Part shown: positions 7,283 through 14,488 of the stretch, piece after piece | Numbering within the stretch: the stretch's first letter is position 1 | Layout: each line of letters opens with the position of its first letter | Assembly (NCBI GenBank): GCA_045807125.1 | Contig: JBJMHZ010000041.1 | Location: 1 to 33,450 of the forward strand | Reading direction: 5' to 3' | DNA from: JBJMHZ01 sp045807125 | GTDB lineage: Bacteria; Actinomycetota; Actinomycetes; JAWWOL01 | Length of the DNA stretch: 33,450 nucleotides | Position numbers and translations under genes: made by a program | The notes under the pieces: model-generated | Database searches by the model: none | Told to the model about the DNA's origin: nothing | Seen by the model: the letters and a program-made list of their open reading frames with translations, nothing else

Positions 7283-10200
7283 TCGACCACCCGCCGGCCG
7301 GCCGGGCGGCTCGGGCAGCACCTGGCGTAGTCGCAGTGGTTGCAGGCGTGGCCCGGCGTGGCCGGGAAGTCCTCGGCGACCAGGCGGGCGACCGCCTCGG
7401 CCAGCAGCCGCTCCACCCACGTGGCGCCGCCACCCTCGCCCCCCTCCCCCGAGCCAGCCCCGCCGGCTCCGCCAGCAGCGGCGACTGGGTGGGCCGCGTC
7501 GGCCGCAGCGGCTCCGTCCGGTACGGCGACCGGGCCGGCCGGATCGGCGGGGTCGACTGGGTCGGCGCTGCCGAGCGCGGGCTGCGCCTGCACCTTGGGG
7601 CCGCCGTCCGGCCCCGGCTTGCGCAGCTGCACCAGCTCGGCGCCGCCCGGCCGGTGCGGCCCAGGGGGCATGCCCTCGACGTCGCCGAGGGCGCCCTCGC
7701 GCACCGCGAGCTGGTAGATGCCGAGCTGGGGATGGCGGGCCAGCTCCGCCTTGGACGGTGCCGACTTGCCGGTCTTGAAGTCGACCACGTGCACCCGCCC
7801 GCCGGCGTCGAGCTCGACCCGGTCCATGCGCCCGGTGAGCGTGACGGCCCGATCGCCGACCGCGATCTCGGTGCGGAACGGCACCTCGGTGGCGACCAGC
7901 CGCCGGCCGCGCTCGCTCGCATGCCACCGGCAGAACCGCTCCAGCGCCCGCCTGGCCTCGGCCCGCTGCTGGATCGACTCCCACGGCGCGTCGAAGGCGA
8001 GCTGGGACCACACCCGGTCGAGGCGGGCCATGAGCGCGTCGGGGTCGGCCGGCGAGCGCTCGCCCGCGACGTCGTCGGCGAGCTGGTGGAGCAGCCCGCC
8101 GAACCCCATCGCCGCGCTGGTGGGCGTCGCTGCCCTGGCCTCGTGCTGGAAGAACCAGCGCAGCGGGCACACGTCGAGCCCGGACAGCGACGTGCCGGAC
8201 AGCCGCAGCGGGCGGTCGCCCTGGACGACCGGTGCGGCCCGCTCGGTGACCTCGGCGAGCCCCCACCAGGCGTCGGGGTGCGCCCACGGGGTCAGCGGCC
8301 GGCCGTCGGGGCGCCGGGCCGCCGCGAGGCTGGCGAGGCGCAGCCCGGCCGCGCGGCGCAGCGCCGGCGTGGCTGCCGGGTCGGTGACCGTGCGCCGCAG
8401 CTCGGCGACCAGGCCGGCGAGCGAGAGCGGTCGCCGGGGACGGCCGGGGACGGGGACGACGGTGACCCCCAGCTCGTCGAGGAACCGGGACGGCCGCTCG
8501 CCGTCGTCGTCGGCGCCGGCCACCGCCGTGACCACCAGCCGGCGCCTCGCCCGCGTGCAGGCCACGTAGAACAGCCGCCGCTCCTCGGCGAGCAGGGCGA
8601 GCGCCTGCGGCGGCTCGCGCAGCCCCTCGGGGCCGAGCCGGTCGGCCTCGAGCAGCGACCCGCGCCGGCGCAGGTCGGGCCAGCGGCCCTCCTGAACGCC
8701 GCTGACGACGACCAGGTCCCACTCCAGCCCCTTCGACCGGTGGGCGGTCAGCAGGCGGACGGCCGCGCCCCGCGTACCGCGCTCGGCCAGCGTGTCGCCC
8801 GGGATCTGCTGGGCCTCCAGCTCGGCGAGCAGGTTGGCCACGCCGCGGTGGCCGCGGCGCTGCTCGGCCCGGCCGAGGGTCTCGAAGAGCGCGAGGACCG
8901 CGTCGAGATCGCGGTCGGCGGCGCGGCCGGTGGCGCCGCCGGCGAAGGACGCCCGCTCCAGGCGGCGTGGCCAGTCGCTGCCCGCCCACACCGCCCACAG
9001 CGCCTCCTCGGGCGGCCCGCCGGCGGCGAGCACGGCCCGGGCCGCCTGCACCAGGCCGGCGAGCCGGTGCGCCGGCCGGGCGACCCGCTCGTCGACGAGC
9101 GTGAGCAGCCTGGGGTCGGCCAGCGCCTCGCGGAGCAGCACCGCCGACGGCCGCGGTGGTGCTGCCCCGCCGCCGTCGGCGCGGGCCGCGGCCCGCGCGA
9201 CGTCGCGCAGCGCGCGGCCGAGGCGGCGCAGGTCGGAAGCGTCGGCGCCGCCCAGCGGGGACAGCAGGAGGTCGCGGGCCCGCTCGACGGTCAGCTCCTC
9301 GGGCCGGTCGGCGACCCGCAGGGCCGCGAGCAGCGGCGCGACCGCGGCCTCCCTGGCCAGTGGCAGCTCGTCGCCGGCCACCTCGACCGGCACCCCCGCC
9401 GCGCTGAGCACCCTGCGCAGCGAAGGAATGGCGTGGGTGCCGGACCGCACCAGCACCGCCATGCGGTCCCAGCCGATGCCGTCCTCGAGGTGGGCGCGGC
9501 GGAGCAGGTCGGCGACGTAGGCCTGCTCGGCACCGGTCGTCGGCAGCACCCGCACGTCGACCCGCCCGTCGGGCACGCCGGCCGCCGGCTCGAGCGCGCG
9601 GTGGCGGCGGACGACCTCGGCCGGCAGGCCGGGCAGCGCGATGCGCCCGGCCACCGCCCGCGACGCGGCGAGCAGCCGGCGCCCGGCCCGCCGCGACCGC
9701 TGGAGCGTGACGACGGGCGCCGGAGCGCCGTCGGCGGTGGGGAACCGGTCGCGGAAGTGCAGGATGCCGCCGATGTCGGCGCCCCGGAACGCGTAGATGG
9801 ACTGGTCGGGGTCGCCGACGACGACGAGGTCGCGCCCGTCGCCGGCCAGTGCCCGCAGCAGCGCCTCCTGCCCCGGGTCGGTGTCCTGGTACTCGTCGAC
9901 GAGCACGGCCGCGTAGCGCTCCCGCAACTGGCCCCGCACGTCGGCCCGGCCGGCGAGGACGACGGCCCGGTGCACCAGCTCGGCGTAGTCGATCGCCCCC
10001 TGGGCGTCGAGCACGTCGAGGTAGCCCTCGCAGAACGCGGCGGCGGCCGCCCACGCCGGCCGCCCGGCGCGCGCGCCGAGCGCGGCGAGGTCGCCGGGGT
10101 CGAGGCCGAGCTCGCGCACCCTGGCGAGCAGGGCCCGTACCTCCTCGGCGAAGCCGCGGGTCGGCAGGGCGGGAGCCAGCGTGGGCGGCCACGCGGAGGT

Positions 10201-10638
10201 GCCGTCGGCGACCGCGCCCATCAGCAGCTCGCGGATCGCGACGTCCTGCTCCGGGCCGGACAGCAGGCGAAGCGGCTCGCCGAACGCGTCGGGCGGCGAC
10301 CACGCCCGGACGAGCGCGTAGCAGAAGGCATGGAACGTCCAGGCCGCCGGCGACTCGGTGGTGACCCCGAGCCGCGCGGTGATGCGCTCGCGCAGCTCGG
10401 CGGCGGCCTTGCGGCTGAACGTGAGCACCAGGATGCGGTCGAGCGGGGTGCCCCTCGCCACCCTGGCCGCCACCGCCTCGACGAGCGTCGTCGTCTTGCC
10501 GGTGCCCGGGCCGGCGAGCACCAGCAGCGGGCCGCCGGCGTGCTCGACGACCGCGCGGGCCGCCGCGTCGAGGTGCGGCGGCGGGGCCTGGTGCGGCGGC
10601 GTGCGCTCCAGCCGGTAGGCGGTGGCCGGGCGGCTCAC
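7279..10638 (-). CDS. adnA: AdnA-like ATP-dependent helicase/nuclease subunit
   Basis: 1119 residues. Walker A GPGTGKTT (43-50), LTFSRKAAAELRER, Walker B VDEYQDTD (247-254), GDPDQSIYAFRGA (275-287), and a late helicase motif THRSKGLEWDLVVV. The C-terminal RecB nuclease shows VVDFKTGK (about 951-958). Cysteines C824, C1099, C1102 and C1108 have the CxxCxxxxxC spacing of the iron-sulfur staple of AddB-type nucleases. A run of roughly 55 Ala/Gly/Pro/Asp/Glu-rich residues (about 1018-1073) splits the last Cys triplet from the nuclease core and probably explains the length above the usual ~1050. GTG start at 10638 with GGAGGT (10652-10647). First gene of the adnA-adnB operon. Forms a heterodimer with AdnB that unwinds and degrades DNA ends. 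Confidence 0.93.
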   Translation of the reverse strand: MSRPATAYRLERTPPHQAPPPHLDAAARAVVEHAGGPLLVLAGPGTGKTTTLVEAVAARVARGTPLDRILVLTFSRKAAAELRERITARLGVTTESPAAWTFHAFCYALVRAWSPPDAFGEPLRLLSGPEQDVAIRELLMGAVADGTSAWPPTLAPALPTRGFAEEVRALLARVRELGLDPGDLAALGARAGRPAWAAAAAFCEGYLDVLDAQGAIDYAELVHRAVVLAGRADVRGQLRERYAAVLVDEYQDTDPGQEALLRALAGDGRDLVVVGDPDQSIYAFRGADIGGILHFRDRFPTADGAPAPVVTLQRSRRAGRRLLAASRAVAGRIALPGLPAEVVRRHRALEPAAGVPDGRVDVRVLPTTGAEQAYVADLLRRAHLEDGIGWDRMAVLVRSGTHAIPSLRRVLSAAGVPVEVAGDELPLAREAAVAPLLAALRVADRPEELTVERARDLLLSPLGGADASDLRRLGRALRDVARAAARADGGGAAPPRPSAVLLREALADPRLLTLVDERVARPAHRLAGLVQAARAVLAAGGPPEEALWAVWAGSDWPRRLERASFAGGATGRAADRDLDAVLALFETLGRAEQRRGHRGVANLLAELEAQQIPGDTLAERGTRGAAVRLLTAHRSKGLEWDLVVVSGVQEGRWPDLRRRGSLLEADRLGPEGLREPPQALALLAEERRLFYVACTRARRRLVVTAVAGADDDGERPSRFLDELGVTVVPVPGRPRRPLSLAGLVAELRRTVTDPAATPALRRAAGLRLASLAAARRPDGRPLTPWAHPDAWWGLAEVTERAAPVVQGDRPLRLSGTSLSGLDVCPLRWFFQHEARAATPTSAAMGFGGLLHQLADDVAGERSPADPDALMARLDRVWSQLAFDAPWESIQQRAEARRALERFCRWHASERGRRLVATEVPFRTEIAVGDRAVTLTGRMDRVELDAGGRVHVVDFKTGKSAPSKAELARHPQLGIYQLAVREGALGDVEGMPPGPHRPGGAELVQLRKPGPDGGPKVQAQPALGSADPVDPADPAGPVAVPDGAAAADAAHPVAAAGGAGGAGSGEGGEGGGATWVERLLAEAVARLVAEDFPATPGHACNHCDYARCCPSRPAGRRVVE

Positions 10639-10732
10639 GGTCGCGCACCTCCGCGTCGGTCGACCCCGTCAGGACGCCGTCATTGCAGCACGGGTCGCCG
10701 ACAGTTCCGGTCGCTCCACGCCGAAGCGGCGC

Positions 10733-10756
10733 AGCCGCTCGCATCCGAGAGCGGCT
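10733..10756 (-). terminator. Hairpin at the end of the marR-atl operon
   Basis: AGCCGCTC (10733-10740) and GAGCGGCT (10749-10756) form an 8-bp stem with an 8-nt loop, touching the atl stop codon (10756-10758). No T-run follows on the minus strand, which is usual in high-GC actinobacteria. It separates atl from adnA, which has its own ribosome site 100 bp further on. Confidence 0.4.
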
Positions 10757-11058
10757 CAGCCGCCGTCCCATCGAGCCCGGCGCATGTCGACGCGCGAGCC
10801 GTCGCGCACCAGCGGGGTGCCGTCGGCCAGCAGGCGGGCCAGCTGCTCGCCCGCTACGTGCGGGGCCGGCCGCCCGTCGGCCATCACGACCCGGTGCCAC
10901 GGGACGCCGCCGCCGTAGCGGTGCATCACCTGCCCGACGAGCCGCGGCGACGGCGCGCCGACCCACTCGGCGATGTCGCCGTAGGAGAGCACCCGCCCGG
11001 GCGGGATCTGGTCGACGACGTCGAGCACCTGCTCGGCGATCTCGTCGACGACGGCCAC
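10756..11058 (-). CDS. Alkyltransferase-like (ATL) protein, MGMT family
   Basis: About 100 residues with the C-terminal MGMT/Ada DNA-binding fold: IPPGRVLSYGDIAEWVG, then SPRLVGQVMHR, then the active-site segment VPWHRVV. True O6-alkylguanine methyltransferases have PCHR; here Trp replaces the acceptor Cys, the hallmark of ATL proteins that bind O6-alkylguanine without repairing it and flag it for nucleotide excision repair. The Arg finger helix (RLVGQVMHR) is present. I chose GTG 11058 because the longer frame (to 11160) overlaps the upstream marR gene and adds a low-complexity tail; the ribosome site is weak, so the start is uncertain. It follows marR by 28 bp. A similar ATL gene lies near adnAB in mycobacteria (Rv3204). 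Confidence 0.85.
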   Translation of the reverse strand: MAVVDEIAEQVLDVVDQIPPGRVLSYGDIAEWVGAPSPRLVGQVMHRYGGGVPWHRVVMADGRPAPHVAGEQLARLLADGTPLVRDGSRVDMRRARWDGG

Positions 11059-11086
11059 GACCGGCAGGGTATCGAGCGGCCCGCGC

Positions 11087-11608
11087 TCACACGAGCCAGC
11101 TGCCGGCCGGGGCGCCCGCGACGGCCCCCGCACCGGCGGCATAGGCCGCATCGACGGCATCAGCGGCCGTCGCGAACGAGGTCAGCGCGGCCGCGAGCAC
11201 CGCGCGGTCGGCGGCGTCCATCCCGGTCAGGATGCGCCTGATCTCGCGTCGTCGCGCGGCGGCGATCCGCTCGACGACCGAGCGGGCCGGCGCGGTCAGC
11301 TCGACGATGACGACCCGCCGGTCGTCGGCGGACCTCGACCGGACGACCAGCCGCTTGGCGGCGAGCCGGTCGCACATCCGGGTCGCCGTCGACGAGTTGA
11401 CCGACAGGGCGACGGCCAGCTCGGCGATCCGCACCGGGCCGCGGGTCGCGAGCAGCACCAGCGTGCGGGCCTGCGCGAGCGTGACGTCGAGCCCGGCCGC
11501 AGCGAGCGACCGCACGGCGACGCCGAGGAGGGAGGCTGACGCGGCGAGGACGGCGTCGACCTGGATCTCGAGCCCGGGCTCGGCACCGGGCTCGACCTTG
11601 GCGGCCAT
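11087..11608 (-). CDS. MarR-family transcriptional regulator
   Basis: 173 residues. ATG at 11608 preceded by AAGGA; the frame continues upstream to 11821 but that part is antisense to the divergent operon. The winged helix is clear: VTLAQARTLVLLATRGPVRIAELA, then the recognition helix SVNSSTATRMCDRLAAKRLV, then the wing RSRSADDRRVVIVELT with the family D-x-R pair. MarR proteins are dimers that repress adjacent genes and release on binding phenolic or other small ligands, or on oxidation. It is divergent from the five-gene oxidative operon across only 43 bp containing palindromes, and co-directional with atl. The simplest inference is that it represses that operon and itself. Confidence 0.9.
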   Translation of the reverse strand: MAAKVEPGAEPGLEIQVDAVLAASASLLGVAVRSLAAAGLDVTLAQARTLVLLATRGPVRIAELAVALSVNSSTATRMCDRLAAKRLVVRSRSADDRRVVIVELTAPARSVVERIAAARRREIRRILTGMDAADRAVLAAALTSFATAADAVDAAYAAGAGAVAGAPAGSWLV

Positions 11609-11626
11609 GGCACATCCTTGCACATA

Positions 11627-11656
11627 GCACGAAGTTCCACTTCCGTGCATAATGCA
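11627..11656. promoter_or_regulatory. Overlapping palindromes in the marR / oxidative operon divergent region
   Basis: TGCAT-A-ATGCA (11646-11656) is a perfect 11-bp palindrome. Immediately beside it GCACG (11627-11631) and CGTGC (11644-11648) form a wider inverted repeat around AAGTTCCACTTC. The region is markedly more AT-rich than its surroundings. The position between divergent start sites is as expected for a MarR operator. Confidence 0.5.
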
Positions 11657-12158
11657 TGAATCTGGTGCGCACGGGTATGCGCACGGCGTGTCAGTTCCGC
11701 GAGCCGGCCGGACCGGCCCTCCCGCACCCCTGCACGGCGTCGACCGCCTGCTGCGCGACGTCCGAACCGGCCGCTTCGAGCGCAGCCTCTCGGGCCTGAC
11801 CGCAGCCGGTGCCCTCATCACCGCCGCCGAGATCTACTTCGAGCACGACAGCGCGAGCTTCGGCAACCGGATGATGTGGCTGCCGGTCGCGCTCGGGCCG
11901 GTGGGCGCGGCCGCCGGGATCGCCGGCGTCGTCAGCAAGCGGGCCGCGAAGACCGTGCTGCCGCTCGCCTCGGCAGCCATCGTCGCCAACGGGTTGCAGG
12001 GCACGTGGCTGCATGCCAGGGGCATCGGGCAGAAGCCCGGCGGCTGGTCGAACGCCCGCTACAACCTCGAGATGGGCCCGCCGCTGCTCGCTCCCCTGCT
12101 GATGACGATGGTCGGCGGCATGGGCCTGCTCGCCGCCGTGCTGCGGCGGGAGGAGTAG
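11652..12158 (+). CDS. Four-helix membrane protein, first gene of oxidative operon
   Basis: 168 residues from ATG 11652, or 156 from GTG 11688; neither has a good ribosome site, and the ATG lies within the operator palindrome, so the start is open. Hydrophobic segments are LTAAGALITAAEIYF, MWLPVALGPVGAAAGIAGVV, TVLPLASAAIVANGL and PLLAPLLMTMVGGMGLLAAV, giving about four transmembrane helices. Between helices 3 and 4 is a polar loop with a conserved-looking HARGIGQKPGGWSNARYNLEMG. No named family is recognised. The stop directly abuts the next gene (TAG then GTG), with the ribosome site GGGAGGAG inside its own 3' end, so the two are coupled. Its setting with a gluconate-dehydrogenase-like pair suggests a membrane anchor or quinone-side partner replacing the usual cytochrome subunit; this is inference. 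Confidence 0.75.
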   Translation: MHESGAHGYAHGVSVPRAGRTGPPAPLHGVDRLLRDVRTGRFERSLSGLTAAGALITAAEIYFEHDSASFGNRMMWLPVALGPVGAAAGIAGVVSKRAAKTVLPLASAAIVANGLQGTWLHARGIGQKPGGWSNARYNLEMGPPLLAPLLMTMVGGMGLLAAVLRREE

Positions 12159-12806
12159 GTGGCGCGCGAGCCGCAGCGCTTCCCCGGCTACGACGTCGTG
12201 GGGGAGCGCGCGCACTGGGACCCGGTGACCGCCGGCGTCGTCCTCGCCCGGCTGGCGCCGCCGCCGGCGCTGCGCTTCTTCGCTCCCGGCGAGGAAGCGG
12301 TGGGGGTCGCGCTGGTCGACCTGCTGCTCGCCCAGGACAGCGACGACGGTGCGAGCGGCGGCCCCGGCCCCGAGAACCGCCGCATCCCCGTGCTGTCGAT
12401 GATCGACTCGAGGCTGGCCGAGGCGCAGACCGACGGCTGGCACTACGCGGACATGCCGGAGGACGGCGCCGCCTGGAAGGCGAGCCTCGCGCACCTCGAC
12501 GCCGATGCGCACGAGCGGTACGGCGCGGGCTTCGCCGCCTGCGCGCGCGAGCAGCGCGCCACGCTCGTGCAGGCCGTGCGCGAGCTCGGCGACCGATCCT
12601 GGCACGGGATGCCGGCCGCGCAGGTCTGGAGCCTGTGGACCCGGTACGCCTGCACCGCCTACTACTCGCACCCCTGGGCGTGGGACGAGATCGGCTTCGG
12701 CGGCCCCGCCTACCCGCGCGGCTACAAGAACCGCGGCGTCGGGCGGCGCGAGCCGTGGGAGGTGGCCGACCAGGTGGACCTCGATCCGGTGCCGGGCGAC
12801 CGATGA
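12159..12806 (+). CDS. Gluconate 2-dehydrogenase subunit 3-like protein
   Basis: 215 residues. GTG 12159 directly follows the previous stop and has GGGAGGAG just upstream. The C-terminal pattern (WSLWTRYACTAYYSHPWAWDEIGFGGPAYPRGY, here split at positions about 163-195) is typical of the gluconate 2-dehydrogenase subunit 3 family, the small partner of GMC-type flavin dehydrogenases. Unlike classical periplasmic members there is no Tat or Sec signal at the N terminus (MAREPQRFPGYDVVG), so a cytoplasmic location is expected. The stop overlaps the GMC start by 4 bp (ATGA), which supports a stoichiometric complex with the GMC protein. Small-subunit function in the family is chiefly complex assembly and export; here export cannot apply. 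Confidence 0.82.
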   Translation: MAREPQRFPGYDVVGERAHWDPVTAGVVLARLAPPPALRFFAPGEEAVGVALVDLLLAQDSDDGASGGPGPENRRIPVLSMIDSRLAEAQTDGWHYADMPEDGAAWKASLAHLDADAHERYGAGFAACAREQRATLVQAVRELGDRSWHGMPAAQVWSLWTRYACTAYYSHPWAWDEIGFGGPAYPRGYKNRGVGRREPWEVADQVDLDPVPGDR

Positions 12807-14455
12807 CCCCCGTCGCCGATCGCGTGCGGGACCGCAACGCCTCTGCCTGGCTGCTGCCCAACGACGGCTCGAGGGCCGACCACCGGCTGCGCGCGGGCAT
12901 GCGGCGCTTCGCCGACGACGACGAGGTCGACATGGTCATCGTCGGCTGCGGCGCGGGCGGCGGCACGCTGCTGCAGCGCCTCGCCAGGGCCGGCTGGCGG
13001 GTGGTCGCGCTCGACGCCGGACCGTTCTGGGATCCGGACCGCGACTGGGTGAGCGACGAGGCCGGCTCCCACCACCTGTACTGGACCGAGCCGCGGGTCA
13101 TCACCGGCTCCGACCCGGTGCCGCTGGGCTCCAACAACAGCGGGCGCGGCGTCGGGGGCTCGATGGTCCACTACGCCGGGTACGCCCCGCGCTTCCACCC
13201 GAGCGACTTCAACACGCAGACCCTCGACGGCGTGGGCGCCGACTGGCCCATCGCGTACGCGGACCTGCGCCCGTACTACGAGGCGATCGAGGGCGAGCTG
13301 CCGGTGGCCGGCGAGGACTGGCCGTGGGGCGACCCGCACCGCTACCCGCACCGGCCGCACCCGGTCGGCGGCAACGGCGAGGTCTTCCTGCGCGGCGCGG
13401 CGAAGCTCGGCATCACCGCGAAGGTCGGGCCGGTCGCCATCGCCAACGGCCGGTTCGGCAATCGGCCGCACTGCATCTACCGCGGCTTCTGCCTGCAGGG
13501 CTGCAAGGTCAACGCCAAGGCTTCGCCGCTCATCACCCACGTCCCGGATGCGCTCGCGCACGGTGCGGAGGTGCGCCCCGACAGCATGGTCACACGGGTG
13601 GTGGTGGACGACCGCACCGGTCGCGCGACCGGCGTGCACTACGTCAGGGGCGGCGTCCAGCGCTTCCAGCGGGCGCGGATGGTCGCGGTCGCCGGCTACT
13701 CGATCGAGACGCCGCGGTTGCTGCTCCTCTCGAGCTCGAAGCGCTTCCCGGACGGCCTGTGCAACGACTTCGACCAGGTCGGCCGCTACCTCATGGTGCA
13801 GGGCGCGCCGCAGACCGCCGGCCGCTTCGACGACGAGGTGCGGATGTACAAGGCACCACCGCCGGAGGTCAGCAGCGAGGAGCATTACGAGACCGATCGC
13901 AGCAAGCCGTACCGCAGGGGCTTCTCGGTGCAGACCGTGTCGCCGCTGCCGATCACCTGGGCCGAGCACGTCGCCGCGCAAGGGCACTGGGGACCGGCGC
14001 TGCGCGAGTACATGCGCGACTACGTGCACTGGGCGTGCCTCGGCTCGCTGTGCGAGTTCCTGCCGCAGCCGGACAACCGGGTGACGCTGGACGAGGAGAC
14101 CGACCGCCACGGGCTGCCGGTCGCGCGGTTCGCGTACTCCCAGTGCGACAACGACCGCATGCTGATGGACGCCGCGCAGCGCGTGATGGAGGACATCCTC
14201 CGCGCGGCGGGCGCGGGCGAGGTCATCACCATCAAGCGCTACGCGCACCTGGTCGGCGGCGCGCGCATGGCGCGCGACGAGCGGCAGGGCGTCGTCGACG
14301 GCGACTGCCGGACGTTCGCCGTCCCCAACCTGTACGTCACCGACGGCAGCGTCCTGCCGACCCAGGGCAGCGCCAACCCGGCGCTCACCATCATGGCGGT
14401 CACGGCCAGGGCCGCCGACCGCCTCGCCGCCGGTGCGCGCGGCGGCACCCTCTGA
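12803..14455 (+). CDS. GMC family oxidoreductase (FAD dehydrogenase subunit)
   Basis: 550 residues. FAD-binding GCGAGG (48-53) preceded by MVIV and followed by VVALDAGP; the SNNSGRGVGGSMVHYAGYAPRF segment is the GMC signature 1 region. CIYRGFCLQGCKVNAKAS contains three Cys, as in gluconate/fructose-dehydrogenase-like members. Near the C terminus YAHLVGGARM supplies the catalytic His region, and LYVTDGSVLPTQGSANPALT is the closing GMC signature with the conserved Asn-Pro. No signal peptide is visible. The enzyme should oxidise an alcohol, polyol or aldonate and pass electrons to a membrane acceptor. It overlaps the subunit-3-like gene by 4 bp and is followed 33 bp later by a TPP enzyme. Substrate is unknown. 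Confidence 0.9.
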   Translation: MTPVADRVRDRNASAWLLPNDGSRADHRLRAGMRRFADDDEVDMVIVGCGAGGGTLLQRLARAGWRVVALDAGPFWDPDRDWVSDEAGSHHLYWTEPRVITGSDPVPLGSNNSGRGVGGSMVHYAGYAPRFHPSDFNTQTLDGVGADWPIAYADLRPYYEAIEGELPVAGEDWPWGDPHRYPHRPHPVGGNGEVFLRGAAKLGITAKVGPVAIANGRFGNRPHCIYRGFCLQGCKVNAKASPLITHVPDALAHGAEVRPDSMVTRVVVDDRTGRATGVHYVRGGVQRFQRARMVAVAGYSIETPRLLLLSSSKRFPDGLCNDFDQVGRYLMVQGAPQTAGRFDDEVRMYKAPPPEVSSEEHYETDRSKPYRRGFSVQTVSPLPITWAEHVAAQGHWGPALREYMRDYVHWACLGSLCEFLPQPDNRVTLDEETDRHGLPVARFAYSQCDNDRMLMDAAQRVMEDILRAAGAGEVITIKRYAHLVGGARMARDERQGVVDGDCRTFAVPNLYVTDGSVLPTQGSANPALTIMAVTARAADRLAAGARGGTL

Positions 14456-14488
14456 CCGGACCGCGAGCAGCGAGACAGGAGCGAAGAC

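Noticed and set aside
4052..10966. Minus-strand open frame of 2304 codons spanning both adn genes
   Set aside because: Only its last 1076 codons (adnB from 7282) encode a recognisable protein; the rest is an out-of-frame Arg/Ala/Gly-rich shadow of adnA, produced by the scarcity of stops at very high GC.
4160..11241. Two long plus-strand open frames (about 1056 and 1301 codons) antisense to adnAB
   Set aside because: Composition is Arg/Gly/Pro/His/Val-rich with no motifs, as expected from the antisense of GC-rich genes; the opposite strand has complete helicase and nuclease motifs.
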